A DNA stretch of 38,030 nt from Virgisporangium aurantiacum (GCF_016863635.1 NZ_BOPG01000121.1:1-38030), one strand, 5' to 3'; counted from the stretch's first letter, positions 6,153 to 15,079 are shown. Made by a program: numbers and translations. Notes: generated by a model from the sequence alone, not told the origin.

Positions 6153-8807
6153 TCAGGACCTGGACTGCTTGGGCCGGCCCTGGCGGCCCTGCCGGTCTTG
6201 CCGGCCCGCGCCGTCCTTGCCGCCGGGCTGCTTGGGTTGGGAGAGCCGCTCGACGAGTTCGTCGATGGCGCTGGTGTCCTGGACGGGCACCGTGGCAGCG
6301 GCGGCCTGCCGGATCGCGAGCGCCTCCCCGGCCACCGGCCTCGGCGGCCGGGTGCGCATCGTGAACGCCGGCGTCTGCCGGCCGCCCACGACGAGACGCG
6401 CCGCGGCAGTGTAGGCGTCGAGGTGGGACAGGTCGTGCTCGTCGAGTTCGGGCAGGGTGTGCCGGCCCAGCACCCTGGCGTCCTCCGGCGCCACCGTGAA
6501 ATAGATCTTGTTTCGGGCGTTCGACGACGCCGCGGCGAGGAGGTCTTTCGGGAACTGGGCGAGGTCCTGGTGGGCCAACACCAACGAAAGCCGATACTTG
6601 CGGGCTTCGGCAAGCATCGTGTCCAGGCTGTTGGCCAGCGTGAGGAAGTTCTGCGCCTCATCGATGACCAGCGTGGCGTCGCGGCGGCGGTCGGGGGCGA
6701 TGGTCGCGCGAGCGGTGGCGGCCTGCCACACCTGCGCCAGGACCAGGGAGCCGAGCAGCCGGGTGGTGTCCTCGCCGAGCTGACCCTTCGGAATCCGAAC
6801 GAGCAGTGCGCCGCCGTCGAGGACCTTGCCCATGTCGAAGCTGGAGCGCGGGAACCGCATCGTCTTCTTCACGAAATCTCTCAACAAGAACGCCCGCAGG
6901 CGGGCCAGGACGGGGCCGATGACCTGCGAGCGCAGCGCCGGGTTGAGCTCGTCGTACCACTGCCAGAACCCGGACAGGCCGGCCGGGTCGTCGAGGTCGA
7001 CGGTCATCGCGCTTCTGAACTGGGCGCTGTTGAGCAGCGGTGGGATGTGCTGCAACGTGACGTTCGCGTGCCGCAGCAACGTCAAGCAGGCGACCCGCAT
7101 CACGTCGTCCATCCGCGGCCCCCACGCTTTGGCGAAGATGTTGCCGAAGATGGACACGAGGTTGTCCACGACGAGGTCGGGGTCGTCGCCTTCGAGGGGG
7201 TTGAGGCACGGCGGGTTCGGCTGGTCCGGGTCGTAGATGACCAGCCGGTCGGCCATCCGTTCGGCGACTGAGGCGGGGAGCCGGTCGAGGATGTCGGTGA
7301 CCATGTCACCGTGCGGGTCGATGACCACCGTCCCGCGGCCGGCCCTGATCTCGTCGACGGCCATGTTGACCAGCAGCGTGGTTTTGCCGGAGCCGGTGGA
7401 GCCCACGACGTGCAGGTGGTAGCGGGCGTCCGGCACGGACAGGCCGACACCGTGCCCGCCGACCTCGGCGTCGCCGAGCACCTTGATGCCCCGCCCGCCG
7501 GCCGGGACGGCGACCGGGGCCGGCATCGGCTTGGCCCGCGCCCGGTCCAACCCCGGCACCGCCAGGTCTCGCGGCAGTGCCGCGAGGGCGGCCAGTTCGT
7601 CGCCGGCGAGCAGGAACCCCGCATCGAGCCGCCGGTCCGCGACCACCGCGACCGGCTGCGACATACGCCCCCGGTGGCCGAGGCGGTTCCGGGCGGCGTA
7701 GACCGCGAACGACGAGGCGACCGCGTCGGCGATTCCCCGCAACCGGCCCTCCGGGCGGGATCCGTCGCGGTGGCTGGTGTCGGCAAGGCAGTAGCGGATG
7801 CCGGCGGTCCACAGCGGCTGGGCGGTCTTGTCGAGGATGGCTCGCACGTCGCGTTCCACCTGTGGATCGCGCCGGCCCGTCGACGACGGATGGCTTCCGT
7901 TGCCGGATGTTCGCGGGGTGCGGGACAGCCGCCCGGGCATGAACTCCTCGAGTAGCCACAGCAGCGGGGCGGCCGGGTTGATGACCGGCACGGCGGTCTT
8001 GCCGTCCCGCAACCTGCCGGCCGCCCGCCGTGCCTGCGCCGCCCGCCTCGGCGGGGCGGGGCGGGCCAGGACCTGGACGCAGGCGTACTCACCGGGCCGT
8101 AGTTGGGCGCCGGCGGCCATGAGCGCGCGGAGCGGGTCGGCGTCGAAGTCGGTGTTGAACGGCAACCACTCGGCGGCCTGGGGCAGCAGGTGCCCGCCGG
8201 TCGCCGGTGCCGCCCGCGGCGGGATCGGTGGCGGGGCGCCGGGGTCGTTGGTGCAGGCGGCGCCCGGCCAGGCGGCGCGGATCGCCGCCTCGACCGCGCC
8301 GGGTGGGACGGTGCCGGGCACCCACACCGAGATCCGTAGCTGCCGGCCGGTCCAGATGTACTGCCACACCACATGCGGGCTGCCGTAGAACAGCCGCCGT
8401 AGGCGGGACGGGGTGAGGACACCGTGCAGGTTGGCCCACAGCGCCGCCGCGGCGTGTTCGTCGACCTCGGGCGGCGGAGCGATGGTGACGAGGCGGGCGT
8501 CGATGGCGTGGCGGAGGTGCCGCCACCCGTCGAGCAGGTTCCGCCCGGCCACCCACAGCACGAGCAGCGCGGCGGCGACGGCGAGCAGCCACGGCCGCGC
8601 GGCAGCCCAGTGCGCGGCGTCGATCAGCCACGCCGCCACCGGCGACGGCTCGGAAACGAAACCGGCGCCCGGCACGGGCGGGCTGGGCGCCGGTGACGGC
8701 AACTGCGAGGGCGAGGCGAGGAACACAGTGTCGAACGCTGTGTCGGGCGGTGGATGGCTGGGCGCGTGCAGTGGCGCCGGGATGGCGCCGTGGGCGAAGA
8801 TGGTCAC
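6153..8807 (-). CDS. VirD4/TraG-like conjugative coupling ATPase
   Basis: An 884-residue ATPase that probably delivers DNA to the conjugation channel. A Pro-rich N-terminus precedes a membrane segment at about residues 70-88 (RPWLLAVAAALLVLWVAG). The Walker A motif is at 469-478 (GSTGSGKTTL), followed by TVVIDPHGDM at 493-502, and Walker B is at 711-719 (ATLVIDEAQ). A sensor-like LVLAHQDLAQFPKDL follows at 742-756. VIDPHGD and SSNARNKIYF (761-770) are typical of VirD4/TraG/HerA-type proteins that act on DNA. The C-terminal tail is Gly/Gln/Lys/Arg-rich and disordered. Its ATG overlaps the stop of the VirB4-like gene by 4 bp (ATGA), indicating translational coupling. TraD/TraG coupling protein is the likeliest assignment; a HerA-like translocase is the alternative. 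Confidence 0.85.
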   Translation of the reverse strand: MTIFAHGAIPAPLHAPSHPPPDTAFDTVFLASPSQLPSPAPSPPVPGAGFVSEPSPVAAWLIDAAHWAAARPWLLAVAAALLVLWVAGRNLLDGWRHLRHAIDARLVTIAPPPEVDEHAAAALWANLHGVLTPSRLRRLFYGSPHVVWQYIWTGRQLRISVWVPGTVPPGAVEAAIRAAWPGAACTNDPGAPPPIPPRAAPATGGHLLPQAAEWLPFNTDFDADPLRALMAAGAQLRPGEYACVQVLARPAPPRRAAQARRAAGRLRDGKTAVPVINPAAPLLWLLEEFMPGRLSRTPRTSGNGSHPSSTGRRDPQVERDVRAILDKTAQPLWTAGIRYCLADTSHRDGSRPEGRLRGIADAVASSFAVYAARNRLGHRGRMSQPVAVVADRRLDAGFLLAGDELAALAALPRDLAVPGLDRARAKPMPAPVAVPAGGRGIKVLGDAEVGGHGVGLSVPDARYHLHVVGSTGSGKTTLLVNMAVDEIRAGRGTVVIDPHGDMVTDILDRLPASVAERMADRLVIYDPDQPNPPCLNPLEGDDPDLVVDNLVSIFGNIFAKAWGPRMDDVMRVACLTLLRHANVTLQHIPPLLNSAQFRSAMTVDLDDPAGLSGFWQWYDELNPALRSQVIGPVLARLRAFLLRDFVKKTMRFPRSSFDMGKVLDGGALLVRIPKGQLGEDTTRLLGSLVLAQVWQAATARATIAPDRRRDATLVIDEAQNFLTLANSLDTMLAEARKYRLSLVLAHQDLAQFPKDLLAAASSNARNKIYFTVAPEDARVLGRHTLPELDEHDLSHLDAYTAAARLVVGGRQTPAFTMRTRPPRPVAGEALAIRQAAAATVPVQDTSAIDELVERLSQPKQPGGKDGAGRQDRQGRQGRPKQSRS

Positions 8808-10624
8808 AGGTCCTCCCCGTCGTCGTCCGGGTCGTCTGGGTCGTCGAGGTCGAGCAGTTCGCTCGGTTTCGTGGTTGCGAGGGCGTGTTCGCTCGGCGAG
8901 CCGATCGATTCGAACGCCGTGCGGTTGCTGCCCGACACGAGCAGGCCGTGTCCGGTGCGGGCGGCGAGGAGCATCCGCCGCTCGCCGACGGTGAGCCCGA
9001 ACGCGTCACCGACGGCGTCGATCGCCTGCGGGGCCTGCTTGAGCAGGATCTGGGTGGCGGCGTTGGACACCACGGCCATGCCGAGGTCGGTGCCCAGCAC
9101 GTCGGCGACGTCCTGCGTGATCACCGACAGGCCGGAGTTCCTTTTGCGGCCGGCCTTGGACATGGTGAACAGGAACCGGGCGCCTTCGCCGTCGCGCATC
9201 AGAAGCCACGCCTCGTCGACCACGACGAGGCGGCGCACGGCCAGGCGCCGGTTGCCGGGGGTGTCGACGCTGCGCCAGATCGAATCGAGGGCGAGGAGGG
9301 TGCCGACGGTGCGCAGTTCGTCGGGCAGGTGCCGCAGGCTCCACACCACCAGGTGGCCCTCCGGGCGGGTGCTCGTGGGGGCGTCGAACAGGTCGGAGAA
9401 CGAGCCTTCCGTCCACGGCGCAAGCCGGGCGGCGAGCTGGGTGGCGGCCGGGTCGGCATCGGCACGCAGGGTCGTGGCGAGGTCCGCCAGGAGTGGGGCG
9501 GGCCGGTGGTGGGTGGCCGGGTCGGCGGTGATCCCGGCGGAGCGGTAGGCGGCGAGGATCGCCCGGTCCAGGGCGGCGCGTTCGGTCGGCGGTGGCTGGT
9601 GTCCCAGCAGCACCGCGACGAACGTGTGCAGGAACAGGCCCCGTCTGGTCAGCACGTCCGGGCGGGTGTCCCCGACCGGTAGGTCGAGGGGGTTGATTTT
9701 CACGCCGGGTTGGCCGAGCCGGACGACGGTGCCGCCGACCGCGTCGGCCAGGCGCAGGTACTCGTCCTCGGGGTCCACAATGGACACCACGACGCCGGAG
9801 TACAGGTTGCGCAGCACGTCGAGCTTGACGAAGTAGCTCTTGCCGGCGCCGGAACGGGCCAGGACGACGCTGTTGTGGTTCTCCTGCGCCCAGCGGTCCC
9901 ACCACACGATCCCGGACGAGTCGGGGTTGATGCCGTAGAGGACGCCGCCGTTGGTGGCGGGATCGCCGGGCAGCGGTGCCGGCAGATCAGCACTCGCGAG
10001 CGGGAACGCGGCGGCGAGCGCCTGGGTGTCCATGGTGCGCAGCATCTGCAGCGAATCGGTGGCCAGGGGCAGGGTGGTGGTCCAGCCGGGCAGGTGCCGC
10101 CAGGTCGCTGGCTGCACCTCGATCAGCGTGGAGGCGGCGGCGGCTTTCACCTGCGCGCACGCGTCGAGCAGCTCTGTCTCGGTGCGGGCGTGCACCGTCA
10201 AGTACAGCCCGACCCGGAAGAGTTTGGCGGCGCCGCGGGCCAACCTCCCGGCGAGGTCGGCGGCGTCGTCGGCGGCGGCCTCGACGTAGGGGTCGGCGAG
10301 TTTGCCCTTCTCCGTGTCGGCGCGGCGGGACGACTCGAACCGGGCCCGCTGGGTGCGCAGGCGTTTGGCGGCGATCGGTGCCGGGAGGGGGTCGATGTGC
10401 AGGGCGAGGTCGAGCCGGCCCGGCCAGGACAGGAGGGGTTCGAGCCAGGCGGGGCCGACCTCGGCGGGGTAGCCGGTGACGACGAGGGTGGCGGCGTAGC
10501 CGTCACCGACGCGCAGCATCCGCGGGGTGACCTCGACCGAGGCGGGGGCGACGGCCGCCGCCAGCCCCGCCGTGGGCGGGGCCGGGGCGGCTGTCGACGC
10601 CGTGCGGCGGGTGAACGGCTTCAT
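8804..10624 (-). CDS. VirB4-like T4SS ATPase
   Basis: A 606-residue cytoplasmic ATPase of the VirB4/TraC type, which powers pilus and channel assembly. Walker A is at 256-263 (ARSGAGKS) and Walker B at 465-473 (RLVVVDEAW). IVDPEDEYLRLA (282-293) and VITQDVADVLGTDLGMAVVSNAATQILLKQ (two halves of a conserved block, 501-530) are typical of VirB4 C-terminal domains. The N-terminal 200 residues include the RVGDGYAATLVVTGYP segment common in actinobacterial VirB4 homologues. The start at 10624 (MKPFTRRTAS) has an AGAAGGA ribosome site about 8 nt upstream and overlaps the PrgI-family gene's stop by 4 bp. A longer open frame to 11482 is only the shadow of that upstream gene. Confidence 0.88.
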   Translation of the reverse strand: MKPFTRRTASTAAPAPPTAGLAAAVAPASVEVTPRMLRVGDGYAATLVVTGYPAEVGPAWLEPLLSWPGRLDLALHIDPLPAPIAAKRLRTQRARFESSRRADTEKGKLADPYVEAAADDAADLAGRLARGAAKLFRVGLYLTVHARTETELLDACAQVKAAAASTLIEVQPATWRHLPGWTTTLPLATDSLQMLRTMDTQALAAAFPLASADLPAPLPGDPATNGGVLYGINPDSSGIVWWDRWAQENHNSVVLARSGAGKSYFVKLDVLRNLYSGVVVSIVDPEDEYLRLADAVGGTVVRLGQPGVKINPLDLPVGDTRPDVLTRRGLFLHTFVAVLLGHQPPPTERAALDRAILAAYRSAGITADPATHHRPAPLLADLATTLRADADPAATQLAARLAPWTEGSFSDLFDAPTSTRPEGHLVVWSLRHLPDELRTVGTLLALDSIWRSVDTPGNRRLAVRRLVVVDEAWLLMRDGEGARFLFTMSKAGRKRNSGLSVITQDVADVLGTDLGMAVVSNAATQILLKQAPQAIDAVGDAFGLTVGERRMLLAARTGHGLLVSGSNRTAFESIGSPSEHALATTKPSELLDLDDPDDPDDDGEDL

Positions 10625-11625
10625 GACGAAGTCCTTCTGCGGTTCTGAGATGGTGGGTTGGATGGTGTTTTCCTGGCCGGCGTTGCGTTGGCCGGCGTCG
10701 TGGTGATGACCGCGTCCGGGGCGGCGAGGCCGCCCGGCCGCGATGGCCGGTACGGGTCGGCCGCCGCCGCCAGCGCCGCGGTCACCGCCGGCCCGTCCAG
10801 GGCGCGGGTGGTGACGCCTAGGCCGGACAGGGCGCGGACGGTGTCGTCGGCGCGGCGGCGGGCGGCGTGCTCGCTGCGTTCGCCGGCGCCGGCGCGGGCG
10901 ACGATGAGGACCAGCCGGCGCAGCGGATCGCGCCGCTCGGCGAGGTCGCCCAGGAACTGGGCGTGGTCCGCGCACGCCGAGGCGAGGGCCGGGTGCGCCA
11001 GCCGGTCGGCGGTGCGGGCCAGGGTGCGGGCGGAGGATGCCAGGTCGACCGGCTGCGCCGACACCACGATCTGCGTCGGGGTGGCGAGGGAGTTGAGCCA
11101 CCGGCCGAACGTGTCGATCAGCGCGGCCTGCTCGTCGGCGGTGCGCAACGCCAGGTTGACGCTGGTCGCGGCGACCATCGCCGCCTTGGTGCCGCCGAGG
11201 CTGAGTTGCCCGTCGTCGCGGATCGCGTCGGCGGGCAGTTTCAACGGCGCTGGCAGGGGCATCCTGCCCATGGAGCCGTCGACCCAGTCCGGAGTCCGGG
11301 CGGTCGTGTCGGTGGTGGTCAGCGCCCGCGGGGCGCGGGAGTGCCGCAGCCCCGCGAGGATCCACAGGTCGAGGGGTAGCCCGTCGCGGCGGCCGACCGC
11401 GAGGCCGAAGACGAGACCCCCTAGGACGAGGGCGCCGGCGAGCAGAACGGGCACCGGGAGTACGGTGTGCAGGCCCTTCCAAGCGCCGTAGCCGATAACC
11501 GCGGCGACGGCGAGGATGGCCAACTGTCGGAACGTCAGCCCGTAGACGACCTTGTCCGGGGCGTCGACGTCGGAAGCGATACGTGCTCTGTACGGCCCGT
11601 CGTCAAGGTCCTTCTTCAGATGCAT
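10621..11625 (-). CDS. PrgI-family T4SS membrane protein
   Basis: A 334-residue protein with the PrgI-type N-terminus. After a basic leader come YGLTFRQLAILAVAAVIGYG (28-47) and a second membrane segment at about 57-78 (PVPVLLAGALVLGGLVFGLAVG), followed by LPLDLWILAGLRH. The PrgI/VirB3-like unit anchors the VirB4 ATPase to the membrane, which fits its direct 4-bp overlap with the VirB4-like gene. The remaining 230 residues form a cytoplasmic domain rich in Ala and Arg (ALIDTFGRWLNSL, TQIVVSAQPVDL, RRLVLIVARAGAGERSE), common in the actinobacterial form. The ATG at 11625 has only a weak upstream GAG, but no better in-frame start exists. Confidence 0.82.
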   Translation of the reverse strand: MHLKKDLDDGPYRARIASDVDAPDKVVYGLTFRQLAILAVAAVIGYGAWKGLHTVLPVPVLLAGALVLGGLVFGLAVGRRDGLPLDLWILAGLRHSRAPRALTTTDTTARTPDWVDGSMGRMPLPAPLKLPADAIRDDGQLSLGGTKAAMVAATSVNLALRTADEQAALIDTFGRWLNSLATPTQIVVSAQPVDLASSARTLARTADRLAHPALASACADHAQFLGDLAERRDPLRRLVLIVARAGAGERSEHAARRRADDTVRALSGLGVTTRALDGPAVTAALAAAADPYRPSRPGGLAAPDAVITTTPANATPARKTPSNPPSQNRRRTSS

Positions 11626-11667
11626 TGATCGTCACTCGCTTTCACAGCTTGGATGACAGCGGTGTCG

Positions 11668-11688
11668 CCGGGTGCTTTCAGCACCCGG
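11668..11688 (-). terminator. Perfect hairpin inside the T4SS gene cluster
   Basis: CCGGGTGCT-TTC-AGCACCCGG is a perfect 9-bp stem with a 3-nt loop in the 135-bp gap between the VirB6-like stop (11761) and the PrgI-family start (11625). It could attenuate expression of the ATPase genes relative to the pilin and channel genes. Confidence 0.5.
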
Positions 11689-11760
11689 ACGACCGGAAGT
11701 TCGACTTTCCGCATTGCCTTGCCGCGCTGCCTTGGCGCGCCGGCTCGCCGGCTCGGCGGG

Positions 11761-12699
11761 TTACCGGACGGCGTGAGCGGCGCGGCCGAGACCGGGGACG
11801 GCGCGGGTCAGCTGTTGGACCACGACGACTCGGATGATCGCGCCGATCGGGTTGGGTCGTTGTCCGCCGCCGCCGGACACGTACCGGCGCAGCAGCCCCG
11901 GCACCCGCAGCGTGATCCAGAGCATGGTGATGACGATGAACAGGTTCATCGCGCCGCTGGCGTCGCCCCAGCCGAAGGCGGCCAGCATGTGGTCGTTGTC
12001 GACGAGCATCCACTGGCCGGCGTAGAGGGTCAGGCCCTGGCCGATCGGGATCGCCAGGGCGACGCCGTAGGAGCGCCACCACAGCCGGGCGATCGGGTCG
12101 GTCTGCGGCAGCGCGTGGCAGGCCAGCGCCAGCGGCGCGGCGGCGGTCAGGACGAGCAGGGCCAGGAACCGGGCGACCATCGACACCGCGGTCGAGCCGA
12201 GCAGGATCAGGATGATCACCGCGCAGACCACGAACAGCATCAGGTTGAGGTCGTTCTCGGCGGCGTCCAGGTGCCGCCTGATGCCGCTGATTGCGGCGGG
12301 TCGCACTTCGCCGTCACCGGCGAGGTCGTCGCGGACGAGGGCGGCGGTGAGCGCGTTCGCCAGCTCGATCATCTTGGCGCACCACAGTTGGCTGAAGTGT
12401 GCGGCGATGAACCCGACGATGCACCGCGGAACCATGTCCTTGGCGGTGTACCGGGTGCGGTCGTCGCCGCCGGCGAGCATGGTGAGCACGCCGGCGGCGA
12501 GGAAGAACATTACGAACACGAGGTCGACGATCAGGACCGAGCGGCCGGTCAGGGCCTGCACCTGCGGCAGTCTCGTCACGTCCGGGGTGACCAGCATGAC
12601 GTTGGTGATCAGCGCGATCAGCCCGTCGAAGGCGTCGAGGATCTGATCGGCGAACTGCTGGAGGAGTCGTTCGATGATGCCGTCGAGGAGCCAACCCAT
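11761..12699 (-). CDS. VirB6/TrbL-like polytopic membrane protein
   Basis: A 312-residue integral membrane protein, probably the inner-membrane channel component of the T4SS. Hydrophobic segments lie at about 24-37, 53-77 (SVLIVDLVFVMFFLAAGVL), 92-108, 152-195 (two helices, including VVCAVIILILLGSTAVSMV and FLALLVLTAAAPLALAC), 212-233 and 252-270. The amphipathic N-terminus (WLLDGIIERLLQQFADQIL) and the APLALACHALPQTDPIARLWWRS segment are characteristic of TrbL-like proteins of actinobacterial conjugative elements. The C-terminus is basic and Gly-rich. It starts 5 nt after the pilin stop, in one operon with it. Confidence 0.8.
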   Translation of the reverse strand: MGWLLDGIIERLLQQFADQILDAFDGLIALITNVMLVTPDVTRLPQVQALTGRSVLIVDLVFVMFFLAAGVLTMLAGGDDRTRYTAKDMVPRCIVGFIAAHFSQLWCAKMIELANALTAALVRDDLAGDGEVRPAAISGIRRHLDAAENDLNLMLFVVCAVIILILLGSTAVSMVARFLALLVLTAAAPLALACHALPQTDPIARLWWRSYGVALAIPIGQGLTLYAGQWMLVDNDHMLAAFGWGDASGAMNLFIVITMLWITLRVPGLLRRYVSGGGGQRPNPIGAIIRVVVVQQLTRAVPGLGRAAHAVR

Positions 12700-12704
12700 A
12701 GTGG

Positions 12705-13244
12705 TCAGCCCCCGACGATGCCCTTGACGACCTCCAGCAGGATCGGGGCGAGGACGGCCAGGCCGTAGCCGACCAGGGCGTTCTTCAACGCCCCTTTGGC
12801 CTTGTCGACCTGGGCGGGGTCCCCGCCGGCCGTCGCCCAGTAGACCCCGGCCAAAACCAAGAACAGGGTCGCGACCGCGGCCAGGATCCCCATCACCCAG
12901 GTCTGCAGGTTGGTGATGACAGTGGGCAGGTCATTCGCCGCCAGGACGGCCGGTGTGCCCGGGTCGGCGTTGGCGGCCGAGGGCACCACGATCACCGCGG
13001 CGGTAGCCAGGGTGAGGGCGGCGGTGGCGCACAGCGCCCGGACCACGGCCTGCCGGCGCCGGCCGGCGGTCGACTCCTCGGCGAACGGTGCGGCGAACGG
13101 CGGGGTGGACAGTGGCGTGGACAGTGGCGTGGACGGTGCGGTGCGGGACGCGGCGTTGCTCGACGCGTCGTTGCTCGACGCGGTGGACCGGTGGGTGGTG
13201 TACGGGTTGAGGGCACGCAGGCGTGCCCGCGGGATGCGGGACAT
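12705..13244 (-). CDS. VirB2/TrbC-like pilin
   Basis: A 179-residue small membrane protein. The first 60 residues are Ser/Thr/Pro-rich with a short tandem repeat (TPLSTPLSTPP). A signal-like hydrophobic stretch follows at 66-92, ending SAANADP, a plausible cleavage site. Two membrane helices (about 115-137 and 153-176) are joined by GGDPAQVDKAKGALKNA, the standard VirB2-type topology. The ATG at 13244 (MSRIPRARLR) is set by a GGAGGTGA ribosome site; an in-frame GTG lies inside that site and is unlikely to be used. It is the first gene of the T4SS operon, preceded by a 686-bp control region that includes copy A of the 48-bp repeat. Confidence 0.78.
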   Translation of the reverse strand: MSRIPRARLRALNPYTTHRSTASSNDASSNAASRTAPSTPLSTPLSTPPFAAPFAEESTAGRRRQAVVRALCATAALTLATAAVIVVPSAANADPGTPAVLAANDLPTVITNLQTWVMGILAAVATLFLVLAGVYWATAGGDPAQVDKAKGALKNALVGYGLAVLAPILLEVVKGIVGG

Positions 13245-13590
13245 GGTTGGGGTCACCTCCCGCCCCGCAGCCGCGGCCGGGCCGGCGCCTTCAAGGCGCG
13301 GGATTTCCGGCGGGGCAGTGCGGGGCGAATGCTCGAAGCAGCGGATGTGGCCGCCGCCGAGCGGGTGCCCGGTGGGCGAGTGCGGTGGCGCGAACCGTCG
13401 GCGCGCTCGGGAGGAGCGCGTCCTCCCTTACGGGTCAGGGCGTGGATGAGGTGTCAGCGCATCACGTTGGCGCGGCACCCGAGCGCGGACGGACCGGCGC
13501 GGCACTCGCGACCGGGAACTGCCCGGCGGCGGGCAGAACCCCCAGTGCGGTCCGGGCCATTGAGGTTGGCCGGGCCGGGGAGTCCTGCAC

Positions 13591-13638
13591 CCCCCTATCC
13601 GGGTTTGTGAGCCGTGGCGAACGCCCCCGTCGCTCACA
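13591..13638 (-). repeat. 48-bp repeat, copy A (inverted relative to copy B)
   Basis: This segment and 16070-16117 match at 45 of 48 positions when one is reverse-complemented. Read toward the gene each precedes, both run from a TGTGAGCG box through GGGGGCGTTCGCCA to CTATCC-reverse and a GGGGG end. Copy A lies about 350 bp upstream of the pilin start, copy B 40 bp upstream of the 16158 gene. The conserved orientation relative to divergent operons suggests a shared regulatory site rather than transposon ends. Confidence 0.75.
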
Positions 13639-13840
13639 ACCCGCTCACAGCCGCCGCGATCGCTGTGAGCGGCCCGCCACCTGAGCACTGTGAGCGCGAA
13701 GGCCAGCGAGTTCGCGGCTCACAGCAGCTCGCCCCCGTGCGCACCGCATACGAGGTTCCGGTCACCGGCGCAGCGCACCTGGACGCCTGCCTGGACGCCC
13801 GGGGCGGCGGTGCCGCTGCCCGCGGTGCGCGGGGACAGAA

Positions 13841-13890
13841 ACCGGGCTGTGCCGCCGACCCGTGGTGGGGGGGCGGCGGCACAGCCCGGT
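13841..13890 (-). terminator. Strong hairpin after the 13931-15079 gene
   Basis: ACCGGGCTGTGCCGCCG (13841-13857) and its exact complement at 13874-13890 form a 17-bp stem with a 16-nt loop. It begins 40 bp beyond the stop codon of the minus-strand gene at 13931, so it is the likely terminator separating that gene from the T4SS operon. Confidence 0.7.
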
Positions 13891-13930
13891 CGGAAGCGAC
13901 AGATGCGGTTGGATGCGCCAGCCCGTCGTT

Positions 13931-15079
13931 TTAGGCGGCGGCGAGTTGCGGCGTCACCGCAGTCACCGCAGTCACCGCAGTCACCGCAGTCACCGCAGTC
14001 ACCGGGTGCGCCGGGTTCGCCGTGCTGTTCTCGGCGCGGGCGGTGCGGGTCTGCTGGCGATGCTCGGCCTGGGCGGCCAGGGCCTGCTGCGCCTCCGGGG
14101 AGGCGGCGCCGGTGAGGGTGCCCTCGGCCAGCGCCCGGGCGAGGCGCTCGTCGACGCGGCGCAGCCGCATCCGCAGCGCGTCGGTGCTGATGCCGAGGCG
14201 GGCGGCGATCGGTTCGATCGCCCGCCGGCCCAGGCGGGTGTCGATGTAGGGCTGCTCGTCGCACACGTCGAGGAGGCCGAGCTCGACCGCGCGGCGCACG
14301 AGGAGGTCGGGGTGGCCCCACGGCCGCTGCGGGGTGCGTGGCCCGGGCGGGATGGCGTCGATGTCGTCGACCAGGACGATGCCGCGTTGCTGGGCGACCA
14401 GGGCGCGGCCGGCGCGCTGCGCGGCGCGGCGCAGCCGGGCGTACGGGGCCGGGCGAGCGAGGTCGACGGTATCGCGCAGCGCGCCCAGGAACCCAGTGAG
14501 AATCTCGGCGTCGACGTCGTCGGGGTCGCCGCACCAGCCGCCGGCGACAAGACCGGCGGCGCATCGGACCAGGGCGGGCATGGCCAGGGCGGTCGCGGCG
14601 ATGACCCAGGCCGGGCCGTCGAGGCGGGCCCGGGTGATCAGCTCCCGCCACACCGCGTCGAGGGCCGGCCAGTCGCGGCGGTGCTCGTCCAGCCAGGTCC
14701 GCAGGTCGGCCAGGTTGACCGGCCCGGCCGGCAGATCAAGGGCCGGGTCGAGGTGGGACAGGTGGATGCGAAGCGGGTCGGGTTCGGTGGTCAGCGCGGC
14801 GAACGCGGTGTCGACGCAGGCGAACGGTGACGACGGCCAGCCCTCGCCGTCGTCACCGTCGTCAGTGTCGTCACCGTCGTCACCGTGGGTGTCGGTGTCG
14901 AGGTCGGCTGCCGGCGCCGCGTCATCGTGCGGGTTGCTGGGCCCGCCGGCAGGCGACGCGGCGCCGCTGCTGCCGGCGGCGCTGATGGTGGTGTCGCGAG
15001 GGGCGTCGGTCAGGTCGGGGGTGTTGTCACGGCCGGCGCGGTCGGCGGCGGTGGCGGACACGGTGGCGGACACGGTCAT
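13931..15079 (-). CDS. Putative HTH regulator with acidic linker and VTA repeat tail
   Basis: A 382-residue protein I cannot assign to a named family. After an acidic, low-complexity N-terminus (about residues 1-80, with repeated DD, GDD and TDD) comes an Ala/Leu/Arg-rich helical domain. At about 295-330 there is a sigma-region-4-like helix-turn-helix: RRAIEPIAARLGISTDALRM followed by RLRRVDERLARAL. The C-terminus ends in tandem VTA triplets encoded by a 9-bp repeat. The start at 15079 (MTVSATVSATA) has AGGAG about 8 nt upstream. It stands alone, downstream of the GTGTGACAC-rich region and with its own terminator, the arrangement expected of a self-regulated master regulator of the element (inference). 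Replication initiator is an alternative. Confidence 0.6.
   Translation of the reverse strand: MTVSATVSATAADRAGRDNTPDLTDAPRDTTISAAGSSGAASPAGGPSNPHDDAAPAADLDTDTHGDDGDDTDDGDDGEGWPSSPFACVDTAFAALTTEPDPLRIHLSHLDPALDLPAGPVNLADLRTWLDEHRRDWPALDAVWRELITRARLDGPAWVIAATALAMPALVRCAAGLVAGGWCGDPDDVDAEILTGFLGALRDTVDLARPAPYARLRRAAQRAGRALVAQQRGIVLVDDIDAIPPGPRTPQRPWGHPDLLVRRAVELGLLDVCDEQPYIDTRLGRRAIEPIAARLGISTDALRMRLRRVDERLARALAEGTLTGAASPEAQQALAAQAEHRQQTRTARAENSTANPAHPVTAVTAVTAVTAVTAVTPQLAAA
13953..14006 (+). repeat. 9-bp tandem repeat (about six copies) in a coding region
   Basis: GTCACCGCA occurs five times in perfect tandem from 13953, followed by a sixth, diverged copy ending near 14006. It encodes the VTAVTA tail of the 13931-15079 protein. 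The unit length keeps the frame, so copy-number change would lengthen or shorten the tail without breaking it. Confidence 0.85.

Larger units (their letters stand above)
13245..13930. promoter_or_regulatory. 686-bp intergenic control region upstream of the T4SS operon
   Basis: No gene could be supported. Going leftward it holds a terminator-like hairpin (13841-13890), a cluster of TGTGAGC/GCTCACA boxes (13605-13724), copy A of the 48-bp repeat (13591-13638) and about 345 bp of GC-rich leader before the pilin start. The boxes are TTGTGAGC 13605, CGCTCACAA 13631, CGCTCACAG 13642, CTGTGAGCG 13663, CTGTGAGCG 13688 and GCTCACAG 13717. The box-plus-repeat arrangement mirrors that upstream of the rightward operon at 16158. 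Confidence 0.6.

Noticed and set aside
10625..11482. N-terminal extension of the VirB4-like protein
   Set aside because: It is the out-of-frame shadow of the PrgI-family gene; a proper start and ribosome site exist at 10624.
13953..14006. CRISPR-like short repeats
   Set aside because: The 9-bp units are directly adjacent with no spacers and lie in a coding frame.
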